Assembly: GCF_000300875.1 (NCBI RefSeq)
Contig: NZ_AMSG01000006.1
Span: 62,001 to 126,000, forward strand
DNA: 64,000 bases
Origin: Galbibacter marinus
Lineage (GTDB): Bacteria > Bacteroidota > Bacteroidia > Flavobacteriales > Flavobacteriaceae
Reading direction: 5' to 3'
Shown: positions 56,240 through 64,000 of the stretch, piece after piece
Layout of the letters: every line of letters begins with the position of its first letter
Numbering within the stretch: position 1 is the first letter of the stretch
The notes under the pieces: generated by a model
Databases searched by the model: none
Told to the model about the DNA's origin: nothing
The model's input: only the letters and a program-made list of their open reading frames with translations
Program-made: the position numbers and the translations under genes

Positions 56240-56527
56240 ATGGCAAATTCGCTAAAGATTAAAATATCTATTGCTGATAGGGTTTATCCCTTGACCATAA
56301 TGCCCGAGCAAGAAGAGGGATTAAGGAAAGCAGCTAAAACCATAGATCAATTGATCAAGCAATTTGAGAAGAGTTATGCGGTGCGAGATAAACAAGATGT
56401 TTTGGCCATGTGTGCGCTTCAGTTTGCATCTCAAGTAGAACAAAAAAGTATCGATAAAGAAATGACAAATGAACAGACCAAAGAGCGTTTAATTAAACTC
56501 AACGAGCTCTTAGCTAATCATTTGTGA
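56240..56527 (+). CDS. zapA: Cell division protein ZapA
   Basis: A 95-residue protein: ZapA globular part (LKIKISIADRVYPLTIMPEQEEGLRKAAKTIDQL) and a C-terminal dimerising helix (ASQVEQKSIDKEM...IKLNELLANHL). Promotes FtsZ filament bundling at mid-cell. Followed by a probable 6S RNA and rny, a typical flavobacterial neighbourhood. Confidence 0.92.
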   Translation: MANSLKIKISIADRVYPLTIMPEQEEGLRKAAKTIDQLIKQFEKSYAVRDKQDVLAMCALQFASQVEQKSIDKEMTNEQTKERLIKLNELLANHL

Positions 56528-56565
56528 ATAAAGTTAGAAAGTTCTTTTAAATAAAATAATGTTAC

Positions 56566-56760
56566 TGCCTACATTGGTTGCATTTTTTTGACAAACTCAA
56601 CAAGTATCAATTCAAAAAGGTGAGTTCAAATTGTAAAAGCATGCCGCGCCTCTGATTAGTTTCAGACCAAAGGAATAGCGGACCCTTGATCAGTTTGGTA
56701 GCCTTAAACCTGTCTAATGGAGTTTGTACAAAACTTTTATGCCGATGTAGGCTTTTTTTT
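56566..56760 (+). ncRNA. ssrS: Probable 6S RNA (6S-Flavo type)
   Basis: The 248-bp zapA-rny gap has no ORF. GCCTACAT at 56567-56574 pairs with ATGTAGGC at 56745-56752, and the pairing continues inward (TGG..GCAT with ATGCC), forming one long closing stem for a rod-like RNA of about 190 nt that ends in a T-run. 6S RNA sits beside zapA in many bacteria and between zapA and rny in flavobacteria as far as I recall. It would bind RNA polymerase holoenzyme. Ends are approximate. Confidence 0.7.
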
Positions 56761-56775
56761 TAAATAAACGTAAAG

Positions 56776-58341
56776 ATGGACGATATTACAATATCAATAA
56801 TTGTTGCATTAGTAGGCGGTATAGCTGGCTTTGTTGTTGCAAAGATTCTAGAGAAAAAGAAAGCTAGCAAAGTGCTTTCTAGAGCGCATAAAGAGGCTCA
56901 GAAAGTAGTTAAAGATGCAAAGAGCGAAGGAGAAAGTATTAAAAAGGACAAAATCCTTCAGGCTAAAGAAAAGTTCTTAGAACTTAAGGCGGAACACGAA
57001 AAAGTGATTGTCGCAAAGGATAAAAAGATGGCTGAGGCTGAGAAACGAACTAGAGATAAAGAATCTCAGGTGTCAAATGAGTTATCCAAGAATAAAAAAT
57101 TGAGCAATGAACTAGAAGCAAAGAGTAAGGATTACGATTTTAGACTTGATTTTTTAGAGAAAAGACAGAGTGAAGTGGATAAACTTCACAAAAGTAAAAT
57201 TGAGCAGCTAGAGGTTATATCGGGTCTTTCAGCTGAAGAAGCGAAAGCACAACTTGTGGAATCTCTTAAAGGGGAAGCTAAAAGTGATGCAATGACCTTT
57301 ATCCAAAATACCATGGAAGAGGCTAAACTTACTGCTCAGCAAGAGGCGAAAAAGGTAATTGTCAATACCATTCAGCGTATTGGAACTGAAGAGGCCATTG
57401 ACAACTGTGTTTCTGTTTTTAATTTAGAATCAGATGACGTGAAAGGACGTATTATAGGTAGAGAGGGTAGGAATATCCGTGCTCTTGAATCTGCTACAGG
57501 TGTTGAAATCATTGTAGATGATACACCAGAGGCGATTATTCTTTCTTGTTTTGATTCTGTACGAAGAGAGGTTGCACGATTGTCTTTACATAGGTTGGTT
57601 ACAGATGGTCGTATACATCCAGCGCGTATTGAAGAGGTCGTAAAGAAGACCAGAAAACAAATCGAAGAAGAAATTATTGAAGTTGGAAAACGTACAGTAA
57701 TCGATCTGGGAATTCACGGATTACATCCAGAATTGATCAAAGCAGTGGGTCGAATGAAATACCGTTCTTCCTATGGTCAAAACCTACTTCAGCACTCTAG
57801 AGAGGTGGCAAAGTTATGTAGCGTTATGGCCGCTGAACTTGGAGTTAATTCTAAATTAGCCAAAAGAGCAGGTCTTTTACACGATATAGGTAAAGTTCCT
57901 GAGACAGATATTGAAACTCCTCACGCTATTTTAGGTATGGAATGGGCAGAAAAGTATGGTGAAAAACCAGAGGTGAGTAATGCAATAGGGGCTCACCATG
58001 ATGAAATTGAAATGAAAACATTACTGGCGCCGATTGTTCAGGTTTGTGATGCGATCAGTGGAGCGAGACCAGGTGCAAGACGCCAGGTGTTGGATTCTTA
58101 TATTCAACGTCTTAAAGATCTTGAAGAGATTGCATTTGCCTTTACCGGGGTCAAAAAAGCCTATGCTATTCAGGCCGGTAGAGAACTTAGGGTAATTGTG
58201 GAGAGTGAGAAAGTTAGTGATGATAAAGCATCAGAATTGTCCTTCGAAATTTCTCAAAAAATCCAAACGGATATGACCTATCCTGGTCAAGTCAAAATTA
58301 CCGTTATCCGAGAAACTAGAGCGGTGAATATTGCGAAATAA
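56776..58341 (+). CDS. rny: Ribonuclease Y
   Basis: A 521-residue protein: N-terminal TM anchor ([18 protein letters not shown]), a long coiled coil (about 30-190), KH domain ([17 protein letters not shown]) and HD domain ([12 protein letters not shown], then AHHDEIEMK). Membrane-bound endoribonuclease starting mRNA decay. All motifs intact, usual length. Confidence 0.96.
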   Translation: MDDITISIIVALVGGIAGFVVAKILEKKKASKVLSRAHKEAQKVVKDAKSEGESIKKDKILQAKEKFLELKAEHEKVIVAKDKKMAEAEKRTRDKESQVSNELSKNKKLSNELEAKSKDYDFRLDFLEKRQSEVDKLHKSKIEQLEVISGLSAEEAKAQLVESLKGEAKSDAMTFIQNTMEEAKLTAQQEAKKVIVNTIQRIGTEEAIDNCVSVFNLESDDVKGRIIGREGRNIRALESATGVEIIVDDTPEAIILSCFDSVRREVARLSLHRLVTDGRIHPARIEEVVKKTRKQIEEEIIEVGKRTVIDLGIHGLHPELIKAVGRMKYRSSYGQNLLQHSREVAKLCSVMAAELGVNSKLAKRAGLLHDIGKVPETDIETPHAILGMEWAEKYGEKPEVSNAIGAHHDEIEMKTLLAPIVQVCDAISGARPGARRQVLDSYIQRLKDLEEIAFAFTGVKKAYAIQAGRELRVIVESEKVSDDKASELSFEISQKIQTDMTYPGQVKITVIRETRAVNIAK

Positions 58342-58402
58342 TTTACATTAAAATAAAAGACACTCCTATAAATCTTAGAATTGGATAGAGGGATCAAATC
58401 AC

Positions 58403-58436
58403 AAAAAGGACCATCAATTACGATCGTCCTTTTTTT
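58403..58436 (+). terminator. Intrinsic terminator after rny
   Basis: AAAAAGGAC pairs with GTCCTTTTT around a 14-nt loop (itself with a short GATC pairing), continuing into T7. About 60 bp after the rny stop. Confidence 0.8.
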
Positions 58437-58622
58437 GGCTTATAACATTGGTGATGGCTTTATTGGCTTAAAATAAATTAGTATATACTCTAAAAACTGT
58501 TCTTTTAGTTAAAATGATCTTTAAATAGGGTGTAGGTTTAATTTAGAATTTCACTTTGATGCTATAACGTCATATGATACATAAATTGTATCTTTCTCAC
58601 GCATTAACCAAAACAACAATTG

Positions 58623-59798
58623 ATGAAATATTTAATAGTCATAATTATGGTGTTTTCCATAGGATCATGTAAGGAGAAAAATAAGAGTCAAACAACCGAA
58701 ATAAAAGGAAGTTCACAAAATGTATCTGATAAGGGAGCCTTAAAGAAGGTTTCTGGCGGTACTGATAACCTTGTGTTTTATGTAGGGACCTATACGGATG
58801 GTGAAAGTCAAGGAATTTATACATATGCTCTAAATTCGGATGGTGAGCTGGAAAAATTAAAACTCGTTGCCGAATCTGACAACCCCTCTTATTTAGCTTT
58901 TTCAAAGGACCGAAAATTTCTTTTGGCCGTAAACGAAATAAAAAATGAAGAGGGAGTTGGAATGGTGTCCTCTTTTAAAATTCAGGGAGATAGCCTTGTT
59001 CTTATCAATCAGCAAAGCTCAGCGGGGGCTCACCCTTGTTTTATAGCAGTTAATGATTTGAATTATGTTATTACGGCTAATTACTCAAGTGGAAATACAG
59101 GACTATTAAAGTTAAATGACAATGGAAATTTGTCTGAGGTTTTGGATACTCAACAACACACAGGTAAGGGATCGCACAAGCGCCAGGATGCTCCGCATGC
59201 TCACTCGGTTTGGTTTTATCCCTCACAGATGGATGTAGTTGCAGTGGATTTAGGGACTAATCAATTGTGGTTCTCGAGTATTGATTCCTCGTCCAATACA
59301 CTACAGACTAAATCTCCTGAAACACTTGGATTAAATCCTGGAGATGGACCACGACATTTGGCCATTCATCCGAATAAAAAGTGGATCTATGTGCTCAATG
59401 AATTAAGTAGTACAGTCACACTAATTACTCATGATGAACCTGATGGGTTTGTAAAGGCTAAAAGCACCTCCATGTTGCCCAATGACTTTAATAAAGAGAA
59501 TACCGGCGCCGATATCCATATAAGCAATGATGGTAGATTCCTTTATGCCTCCAATAGAGGGCATAATTCAATTGTTATATATGAAATTAGAGATCATGGG
59601 GAATTAATTGTTGTGGGACATGAACCCGTAAGGGGTGATGGCCCTAGAAATTTTAGTCTATCACCAGATGGGTCTTTCTTATTAGTTGCTAACCAGCACA
59701 GCAACAATATCATCAGCTTTAAAAGAGATTCAGATACCGGTCTTTTGGAGTTTGTAGATGAAATTCAAGCTCCGAACCCAGTATGTTTACTATTTTAA
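58623..59798 (+). CDS. Lactonase-family (6-phosphogluconolactonase-like) lipoprotein
   Basis: Start at ATG 58623. A 391-residue protein with a lipoprotein signal (VIIMVFSIGSC), a low-complexity linker, then a seven-bladed lactonase propeller: VFYVGTYTDGESQGIYTY, HPCFIAVNDLNYVITANYSS, APHAHSVWFYP, GDGPRHLAIHPNKKW, GADIHISNDGRFLYASNRG. Family members include YbhE-type lactonases, but the lipoprotein location makes a periplasmic sugar-lactone substrate more likely. Monocistronic, before a hybrid regulator. Confidence 0.88.
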   Translation: MKYLIVIIMVFSIGSCKEKNKSQTTEIKGSSQNVSDKGALKKVSGGTDNLVFYVGTYTDGESQGIYTYALNSDGELEKLKLVAESDNPSYLAFSKDRKFLLAVNEIKNEEGVGMVSSFKIQGDSLVLINQQSSAGAHPCFIAVNDLNYVITANYSSGNTGLLKLNDNGNLSEVLDTQQHTGKGSHKRQDAPHAHSVWFYPSQMDVVAVDLGTNQLWFSSIDSSSNTLQTKSPETLGLNPGDGPRHLAIHPNKKWIYVLNELSSTVTLITHDEPDGFVKAKSTSMLPNDFNKENTGADIHISNDGRFLYASNRGHNSIVIYEIRDHGELIVVGHEPVRGDGPRNFSLSPDGSFLLVANQHSNNIISFKRDSDTGLLEFVDEIQAPNPVCLLF

Positions 59799-59860
59799 AT
59801 TGGTGTTGGTGTAATACGGTAGATAAAATAAGCATGTTGTGGAGTTTTAAGTTAAAAAAA

Positions 59861-59890
59861 TTGTAAAGTTTAAATATTGTTTTATTTTTG
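59861..59890 (+). promoter_or_regulatory. Promoter of the right-end hybrid regulator
   Basis: TTG at 59861-59863 and TATTTTTG (TAnnTTTG) at 59883-59890, 19 bp apart, matching the Bacteroidota -33/-7 promoter, 38 bp before the ATG at 59929. Confidence 0.6.
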
Positions 59891-59928
59891 GATACTATGC
59901 TAAACCTCTAATCCCAGCTATTTCCATA

Positions 59929-62900
59929 ATGAAAGTATTGAAGATCCTGTTTTGGTTACTACTCTTCTGGCAACTTCCTGCCCAAAATTCAGATGATAAA
60001 ATTCAATTTGTCAGCATCATGGAAGATTTGCCAAAGGTAGGGGTGTATTCCATTAACCAAGATGATTATGGATTTATGTGGCTCGCTACAAACGGAGCTG
60101 GTCTTTATCGTTATGATGGTCTGGAATACAATTCATACAGGCATCGATTAAATGATTCTACTTCTTTAAATAGTAGCATGGTGTTTTCAACCTATTTGGA
60201 CAGTAAACACAGGCTTTGGGTTGGAACCGAGCAAGGGTTGAATCTCTATGACCGAAATAAAGATCTGTTTCACAGGATTTCTAATACTACTTTTGGTGAT
60301 GGCCCAACTGATAATTTGTCTGTTCGAACCATAATAGAAGGCGTACAGGGAAACTTATTCATCGGAACTTTTGGAAGAGGGATGTATAAGATGGATCCTA
60401 GTACTTTTAAAGCTTCTAAAGTGAGATTCCAGGGTGATCAGCAAACCCCATTGACCGTTTATGTATTGCAAATTGACAGCAAAGGTCAGATGTATGCTGC
60501 TACAAATCAAGGATTGCTGTTTTATAATCCTGATAAGAATGAGTTGGAGTATGCTGTTTTTGCTGAGGGTGAAAGGATAAATTATGCAACCCAAACCCTA
60601 GAAATAGATGTTAAGGATAATATTTGGACCGGAACCTCTACTGCTGGGATGTTTAAAATTAGTTATGTTGATAATTCTGAAATTAGGAAAGTACAAGGTT
60701 TAGGGGTGTCAAATTATCCTTTTTTTGCCTTAGAGCTGATAGGTCGTGGGGAAATTCTGTGTGGTACTGAAAATGATGGGTTATACCACTTAAATGAGAA
60801 AGGTGAAGTACTTCATCATTACGTGACCTCTAATAAAGATGAAAAGAGCTTGTTGTCTAATTCTATTTGGTCACTCCATTATGATCGTGATATGAAAATA
60901 TGGTTAGGCTATTACAATAAGGGTGTAGCTATTTATGATGAGGTTTATGATAAATTCAAGGGATACGAGAGCCTCTATAATAATACCAATTCTTTACATG
61001 CCGCTTCAGTGGCTTCCATTGATCAGGATCAAGAAGGTAATTTATGGGTAGCCATGGATGGGGGTGGAATCGATATTATTAATAAAAAAACGGGAACCTA
61101 TACGCATATTAATAAGGAAGATCAAGGACACTACAGTGGTCTTGACGATGATTATATTTTGTCAGTTTACATTGATAGTAAAGGTAATGTATGGGCTGGG
61201 AGTTGGGATCATGGATTGTATTTTTTGAAAAAAGGAACAAAGCATTTTATAAATTATACCGTAGAAAACACCAGCGGTGGGTTGATGTCAAATACCATCG
61301 TAAGTATAGCTGAAGATAGTGAAGGAACAATGTGGTTTGGAAGTTTTCATAACGGGTTACACTCCTATGATTCTAAAAATAAGACCTTTATAAATCATGA
61401 TTCAGCACCTTTTCTAGAACATGGTATTCAGGGTTTAGATGTTTGGAAAGTGCTTGTAGATAGTCAAGATCAGATTTGGTTGGGTACTACCTATGGATTG
61501 TACAGGGTCAAAAGGCTACCTTCAGGTGATTTTGAGATCGAATCCAAGTTTGATGCATTAGCCAAGCAATACAACAATGTCACTACTGCAAATCATATTT
61601 TGTCTCTACACGAGAGTGAAGATGGCAAAATATGGATTGGCACCAAGGGTGCTGGAATGGCTGTTTATGATTCCAAATCGGATGCCATTACTTGGTTTAA
61701 TAAACTTACTGGATTTCATCTGGAGAATGTGTGTAGCATCATCGAAAGTGATCAAAATCACATTTGGGCCGCTGGAAATTCAGGGATCGTAAAACTTGAC
61801 CCTGAAACTGGAGAGTTTTCAAATTTTGATCAAAGTGATGGACTTTTATCCAATGATTATAATATGAATGCGGTATTCGATGATGGTCAGGGAAACCTCT
61901 ACTTTGGTGGTTATGAGGGTATGGATTTCTTTAACCCTAATACAATTAAATTCAATCAGCAAGAGACCTTGCTTTACCTTTCTGATCTTAAGATATTTAA
62001 CAAAAAGGTGTTGCCAACTCATCAAAACTCCCCACTATCGAAGGTTATTGCACAAACCGATAGTATAACCTTCACTAGTGAGCAGTCCGTTTTCACTCTT
62101 GAGTACTCAGGTATTAATTATACCAGACCAGAGAAAAATGAATATGCTTATTATCTGTCAGGTTATGAAAATACTTGGAATTATGTCGGTAATGTAAGAA
62201 GTGCTACCTATACCAATCTCGATCCTGGACGTTATGTTTTTATGCTTAAATCTTCTAATAATGATGGGCACTGGAATAGAGAACCTTTAAAATTTTATAT
62301 CGAGGTACTCCCACCTTGGTGGAAAACAAATTGGGCGTTAGCTGGTTATTTGGTTTTGCTCCTAGGTAGTGTGTTGGTTTTAAATAAAATGACCCAAAAA
62401 AGGATCCGGAAGAAGCAACTTGAAAAGTATGAAGAAGATAAGCGTATCCAAGAGCAGCAGCTCAATGAAAAGAAATTTCAGTTTTTTACAAACATTTCTC
62501 ATGAGTTTAGAACGCCACTGACGCTCATTATGAATCCGATTCAGGATATATTACAAAATGACAATCTAAATCTACCGCCTCGACTGCGGGAAAAACATGG
62601 TATTATTCACAAAAACACCGAACGTTTACACCGTCTAGTGAATGAATTGCTTGATTTTAGAAAATTAGAGCTTAATAAGGTTAGACTCCATGCTAAAGAA
62701 CTAAACATGGTTCACCTTATTGAATATGTTATAGGTCATTATAAGGAGGAGGCTTTAGATAAGAATATTGATCTTTCCTTTGATAAGGACGAAGATCTTA
62801 TAAAAATGTGGGGCGATGATAATCTATTGGAAAAGGTGCTGTTTAATGTTATTTCAAATGCATTTAAAGCAACACCGCAAGGTGGTGCAATAAATGTATG

Positions 62901-64000
62901 GGTATGCTCCAATGAACAGATGATATCTTTCCCATTGGTAGGTGTGGAGTTTGAAAGCCCCGCTGTTGAAATTGTAATATCTGATACTGGAATTGGGTTA
63001 GAGAAGGAGCAAATGGCACATATGTTTGAGCGGTTTTATCAAGTTGAGAATCTAAACCACAGTTATTATGGTGGCACTGGGATTGGACTTGAGGTCGTAA
63101 AGAGCTTTGTAGAATTACATAAGGGTAAAATAGAAGTGGAAAGCCAACTCGGGAAAGGAACTTCTTTTAAAATTATATTACCGTTAGGGAAAAATCATTT
63201 ATCAGCTTCAGAACTTAGCAATTCTTCAGAAAACAGCCATGAGGAAATCCAATCGGTTGCCCTAAAAATGCCTGCTGTTGAACACGAGTTTAAGCAAAAC
63301 CAAGATATAAAGGTGGAATCAGGTACCTATACCTTATTGCTAGTTGAGGATAATGTTGAGCTTAGGGAATATTTGGAACAAGCCTTTAAAGCTCAATACA
63401 AAGTATTAGTGGCTAATAATGGAGCAGAAGGAATAAAAATTGCAAAGGATATCTTACCTGATGTGATAATAACCGACGTGGTTATGCCAAAGATGAATGG
63501 TTTTGATTTCTGTAAAGAAATTAAAACAGATATGAGAACTAGCCATATTCCTGTATTGATGCTAACAGCCAAAGCGAAAATTGAGGATCGGATAGAAGGT
63601 ATCGAGATTGGAGCCGATGCCTATATGGTGAAACCATTTGACATACGTTTATTAAAACTGAGATTATCACAGCTTATCAGTAGTAGACAGTTGATTTTTA
63701 ATAAATATTTTAGTGCCATAAGTGATATAGGAGAAAACTCCAATACAACATCTTTAGATAAGGAGTTCATTCAAAAGGCATTAGATTATATAACAACTAA
63801 CATAGAAGATCCGAATATTGGCGTTGAATCCTTGGCTTCTCATTTAAATTTAAGTAGGAGTCAGGTGTATCGCAAAATAAAGGCGCTTACCAATCAAACA
63901 GCAAATGAGTTTATTAGAAATATACGATTGCATAAAGCTAAAGCAATGCTAAGTTCGGGTAAAGTGACAATTAGCGAGGTATCGTATGCGGTAGGTTTTT
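59929..64000 (+). CDS. Hybrid two-component regulator with propeller sensor (C-terminus beyond window)
   Basis: Open frame of 1357 codons from ATG 59929 to the window edge, without stop. Signal peptide (ILFWLLLFWQLPAQ); a 14-repeat-type two-component propeller (WLATNGAGLYRYDG, WVAMDGGGIDIINK and similar, to about residue 690); Y_Y_Y domain; TM helix (WALAGYLVLLLGSVLVL); HisKA with NISHEFRTPLTL (H858); HATPase; receiver IITDVVMPKMNG (D1183); AraC HTH, of which the last about 30 residues are missing. A typical HTCS sensing periplasmic glycan fragments; its target locus should lie beyond the window. Confidence 0.93.
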   Translation, partial: MKVLKILFWLLLFWQLPAQNSDDKIQFVSIMEDLPKVGVYSINQDDYGFMWLATNGAGLYRYDGLEYNSYRHRLNDSTSLNSSMVFSTYLDSKHRLWVGTEQGLNLYDRNKDLFHRISNTTFGDGPTDNLSVRTIIEGVQGNLFIGTFGRGMYKMDPSTFKASKVRFQGDQQTPLTVYVLQIDSKGQMYAATNQGLLFYNPDKNELEYAVFAEGERINYATQTLEIDVKDNIWTGTSTAGMFKISYVDNSEIRKVQGLGVSNYPFFALELIGRGEILCGTENDGLYHLNEKGEVLHHYVTSNKDEKSLLSNSIWSLHYDRDMKIWLGYYNKGVAIYDEVYDKFKGYESLYNNTNSLHAASVASIDQDQEGNLWVAMDGGGIDIINKKTGTYTHINKEDQGHYSGLDDDYILSVYIDSKGNVWAGSWDHGLYFLKKGTKHFINYTVENTSGGLMSNTIVSIAEDSEGTMWFGSFHNGLHSYDSKNKTFINHDSAPFLEHGIQGLDVWKVLVDSQDQIWLGTTYGLYRVKRLPSGDFEIESKFDALAKQYNNVTTANHILSLHESEDGKIWIGTKGAGMAVYDSKSDAITWFNKLTGFHLENVCSIIESDQNHIWAAGNSGIVKLDPETGEFSNFDQSDGLLSNDYNMNAVFDDGQGNLYFGGYEGMDFFNPNTIKFNQQETLLYLSDLKIFNKKVLPTHQNSPLSKVIAQTDSITFTSEQSVFTLEYSGINYTRPEKNEYAYYLSGYENTWNYVGNVRSATYTNLDPGRYVFMLKSSNNDGHWNREPLKFYIEVLPPWWKTNWALAGYLVLLLGSVLVLNKMTQKRIRKKQLEKYEEDKRIQEQQLNEKKFQFFTNISHEFRTPLTLIMNPIQDILQNDNLNLPPRLREKHGIIHKNTERLHRLVNELLDFRKLELNKVRLHAKELNMVHLIEYVIGHYKEEALDKNIDLSFDKDEDLIKMWGDDNLLEKVLFNVISNAFKATPQGGAINVWVCSNEQMISFPLVGVEFESPAVEIVISDTGIGLEKEQMAHMFERFYQVENLNHSYYGGTGIGLEVVKSFVELHKGKIEVESQLGKGTSFKIILPLGKNHLSASELSNSSENSHEEIQSVALKMPAVEHEFKQNQDIKVESGTYTLLLVEDNVELREYLEQAFKAQYKVLVANNGAEGIKIAKDILPDVIITDVVMPKMNGFDFCKEIKTDMRTSHIPVLMLTAKAKIEDRIEGIEIGADAYMVKPFDIRLLKLRLSQLISSRQLIFNKYFSAISDIGENSNTTSLDKEFIQKALDYITTNIEDPNIGVESLASHLNLSRSQVYRKIKALTNQTANEFIRNIRLHKAKAMLSSGKVTISEVSYAVGF

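Noticed and set aside
1-64000. CRISPR arrays, rRNA or tRNA genes
   Set aside because: No regularly spaced repeats and no rRNA- or tRNA-like sequence was seen on either strand while reading; a tRNAscan-SE run would be decisive.

Overview
The window looks like a stretch of a marine Flavobacteriaceae chromosome (Bacteroidota). It is AT-rich, carries gldF/gldG gliding-motility genes and SusC/SusD and hybrid two-component regulators, and has TAnnTTTG-type -7 promoter elements and few Shine-Dalgarno sequences. No taxonomic search was possible, so the genus is open.

Layout. (a) 1-4.3 kb, minus strand: a phospholipase-D-fold protein cut by the window edge, a PIN-like protein and an OLD-family ATPase/TOPRIM nuclease, which together look like a nucleic-acid-targeting, possibly anti-phage cluster. 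(b) 4.3-11.1 kb: hypothetical genes, a SNF2 helicase with a broken N-terminus, DUF1801 and MepB-like genes, and decayed RhuM and KilA-N remnants. (c) 11.3-23.2 kb: a complete fructan utilisation locus (periplasmic sugar-sensing hybrid regulator, MFS sugar porter, GH32 fructanase lipoprotein, SusC, SusD, fructokinase). Fructan would be bound and cut at the surface, imported through SusC/D, trimmed, carried over the inner membrane by the MFS porter and phosphorylated by the kinase. (d) 23.2-31.3 kb: scattered genes and remnants, including a frameshifted EthD lipoprotein, YdeI-like, SLC13 transporter, S41 peptidase, and GC-rich pieces of a conjugative-type element (a DUF932/DUF4143 chimera and a 187-aa gene) that share a repeated 5' leader.

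(e) 31.3-36.4 kb: plus-strand genes for a PD-(D/E)xK nuclease, small proteins, a TIR-domain protein and a DUF5677-like protein. Several are separated by integron attC-like sites; the one at 35545-35677 is convincing. No integron integrase is visible, so this looks like an orphan cassette array (CALIN) carrying probable defence cargo. An intact IS3-family element (36430-37659) ends the array and truncates a serine hydrolase. (f) 38.9-44.6 kb: an AraC-type regulator split by an in-frame stop, an AbiE toxin-antitoxin pair with an operator-like palindrome, and a tyrosine recombinase with two excisionase-like HTH genes, probably the module of an integrated element abutting mnmE.

(g) 44.7-64 kb: conserved, intact core chromosome: mnmE, dps, DUF4870, dnaN, gldG-gldF, SAM hydrolase, phoH, M23 peptidase, a coiled-coil gene with zapA, a probable 6S RNA, rny, a lactonase-family lipoprotein, and a large hybrid two-component regulator cut by the right edge. 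Frame disruptions (mostly single-base changes in A/T runs) are concentrated in the accessory 8.9-44 kb part and absent from this core part, which favours real decay, although homopolymer sequencing error cannot be excluded.
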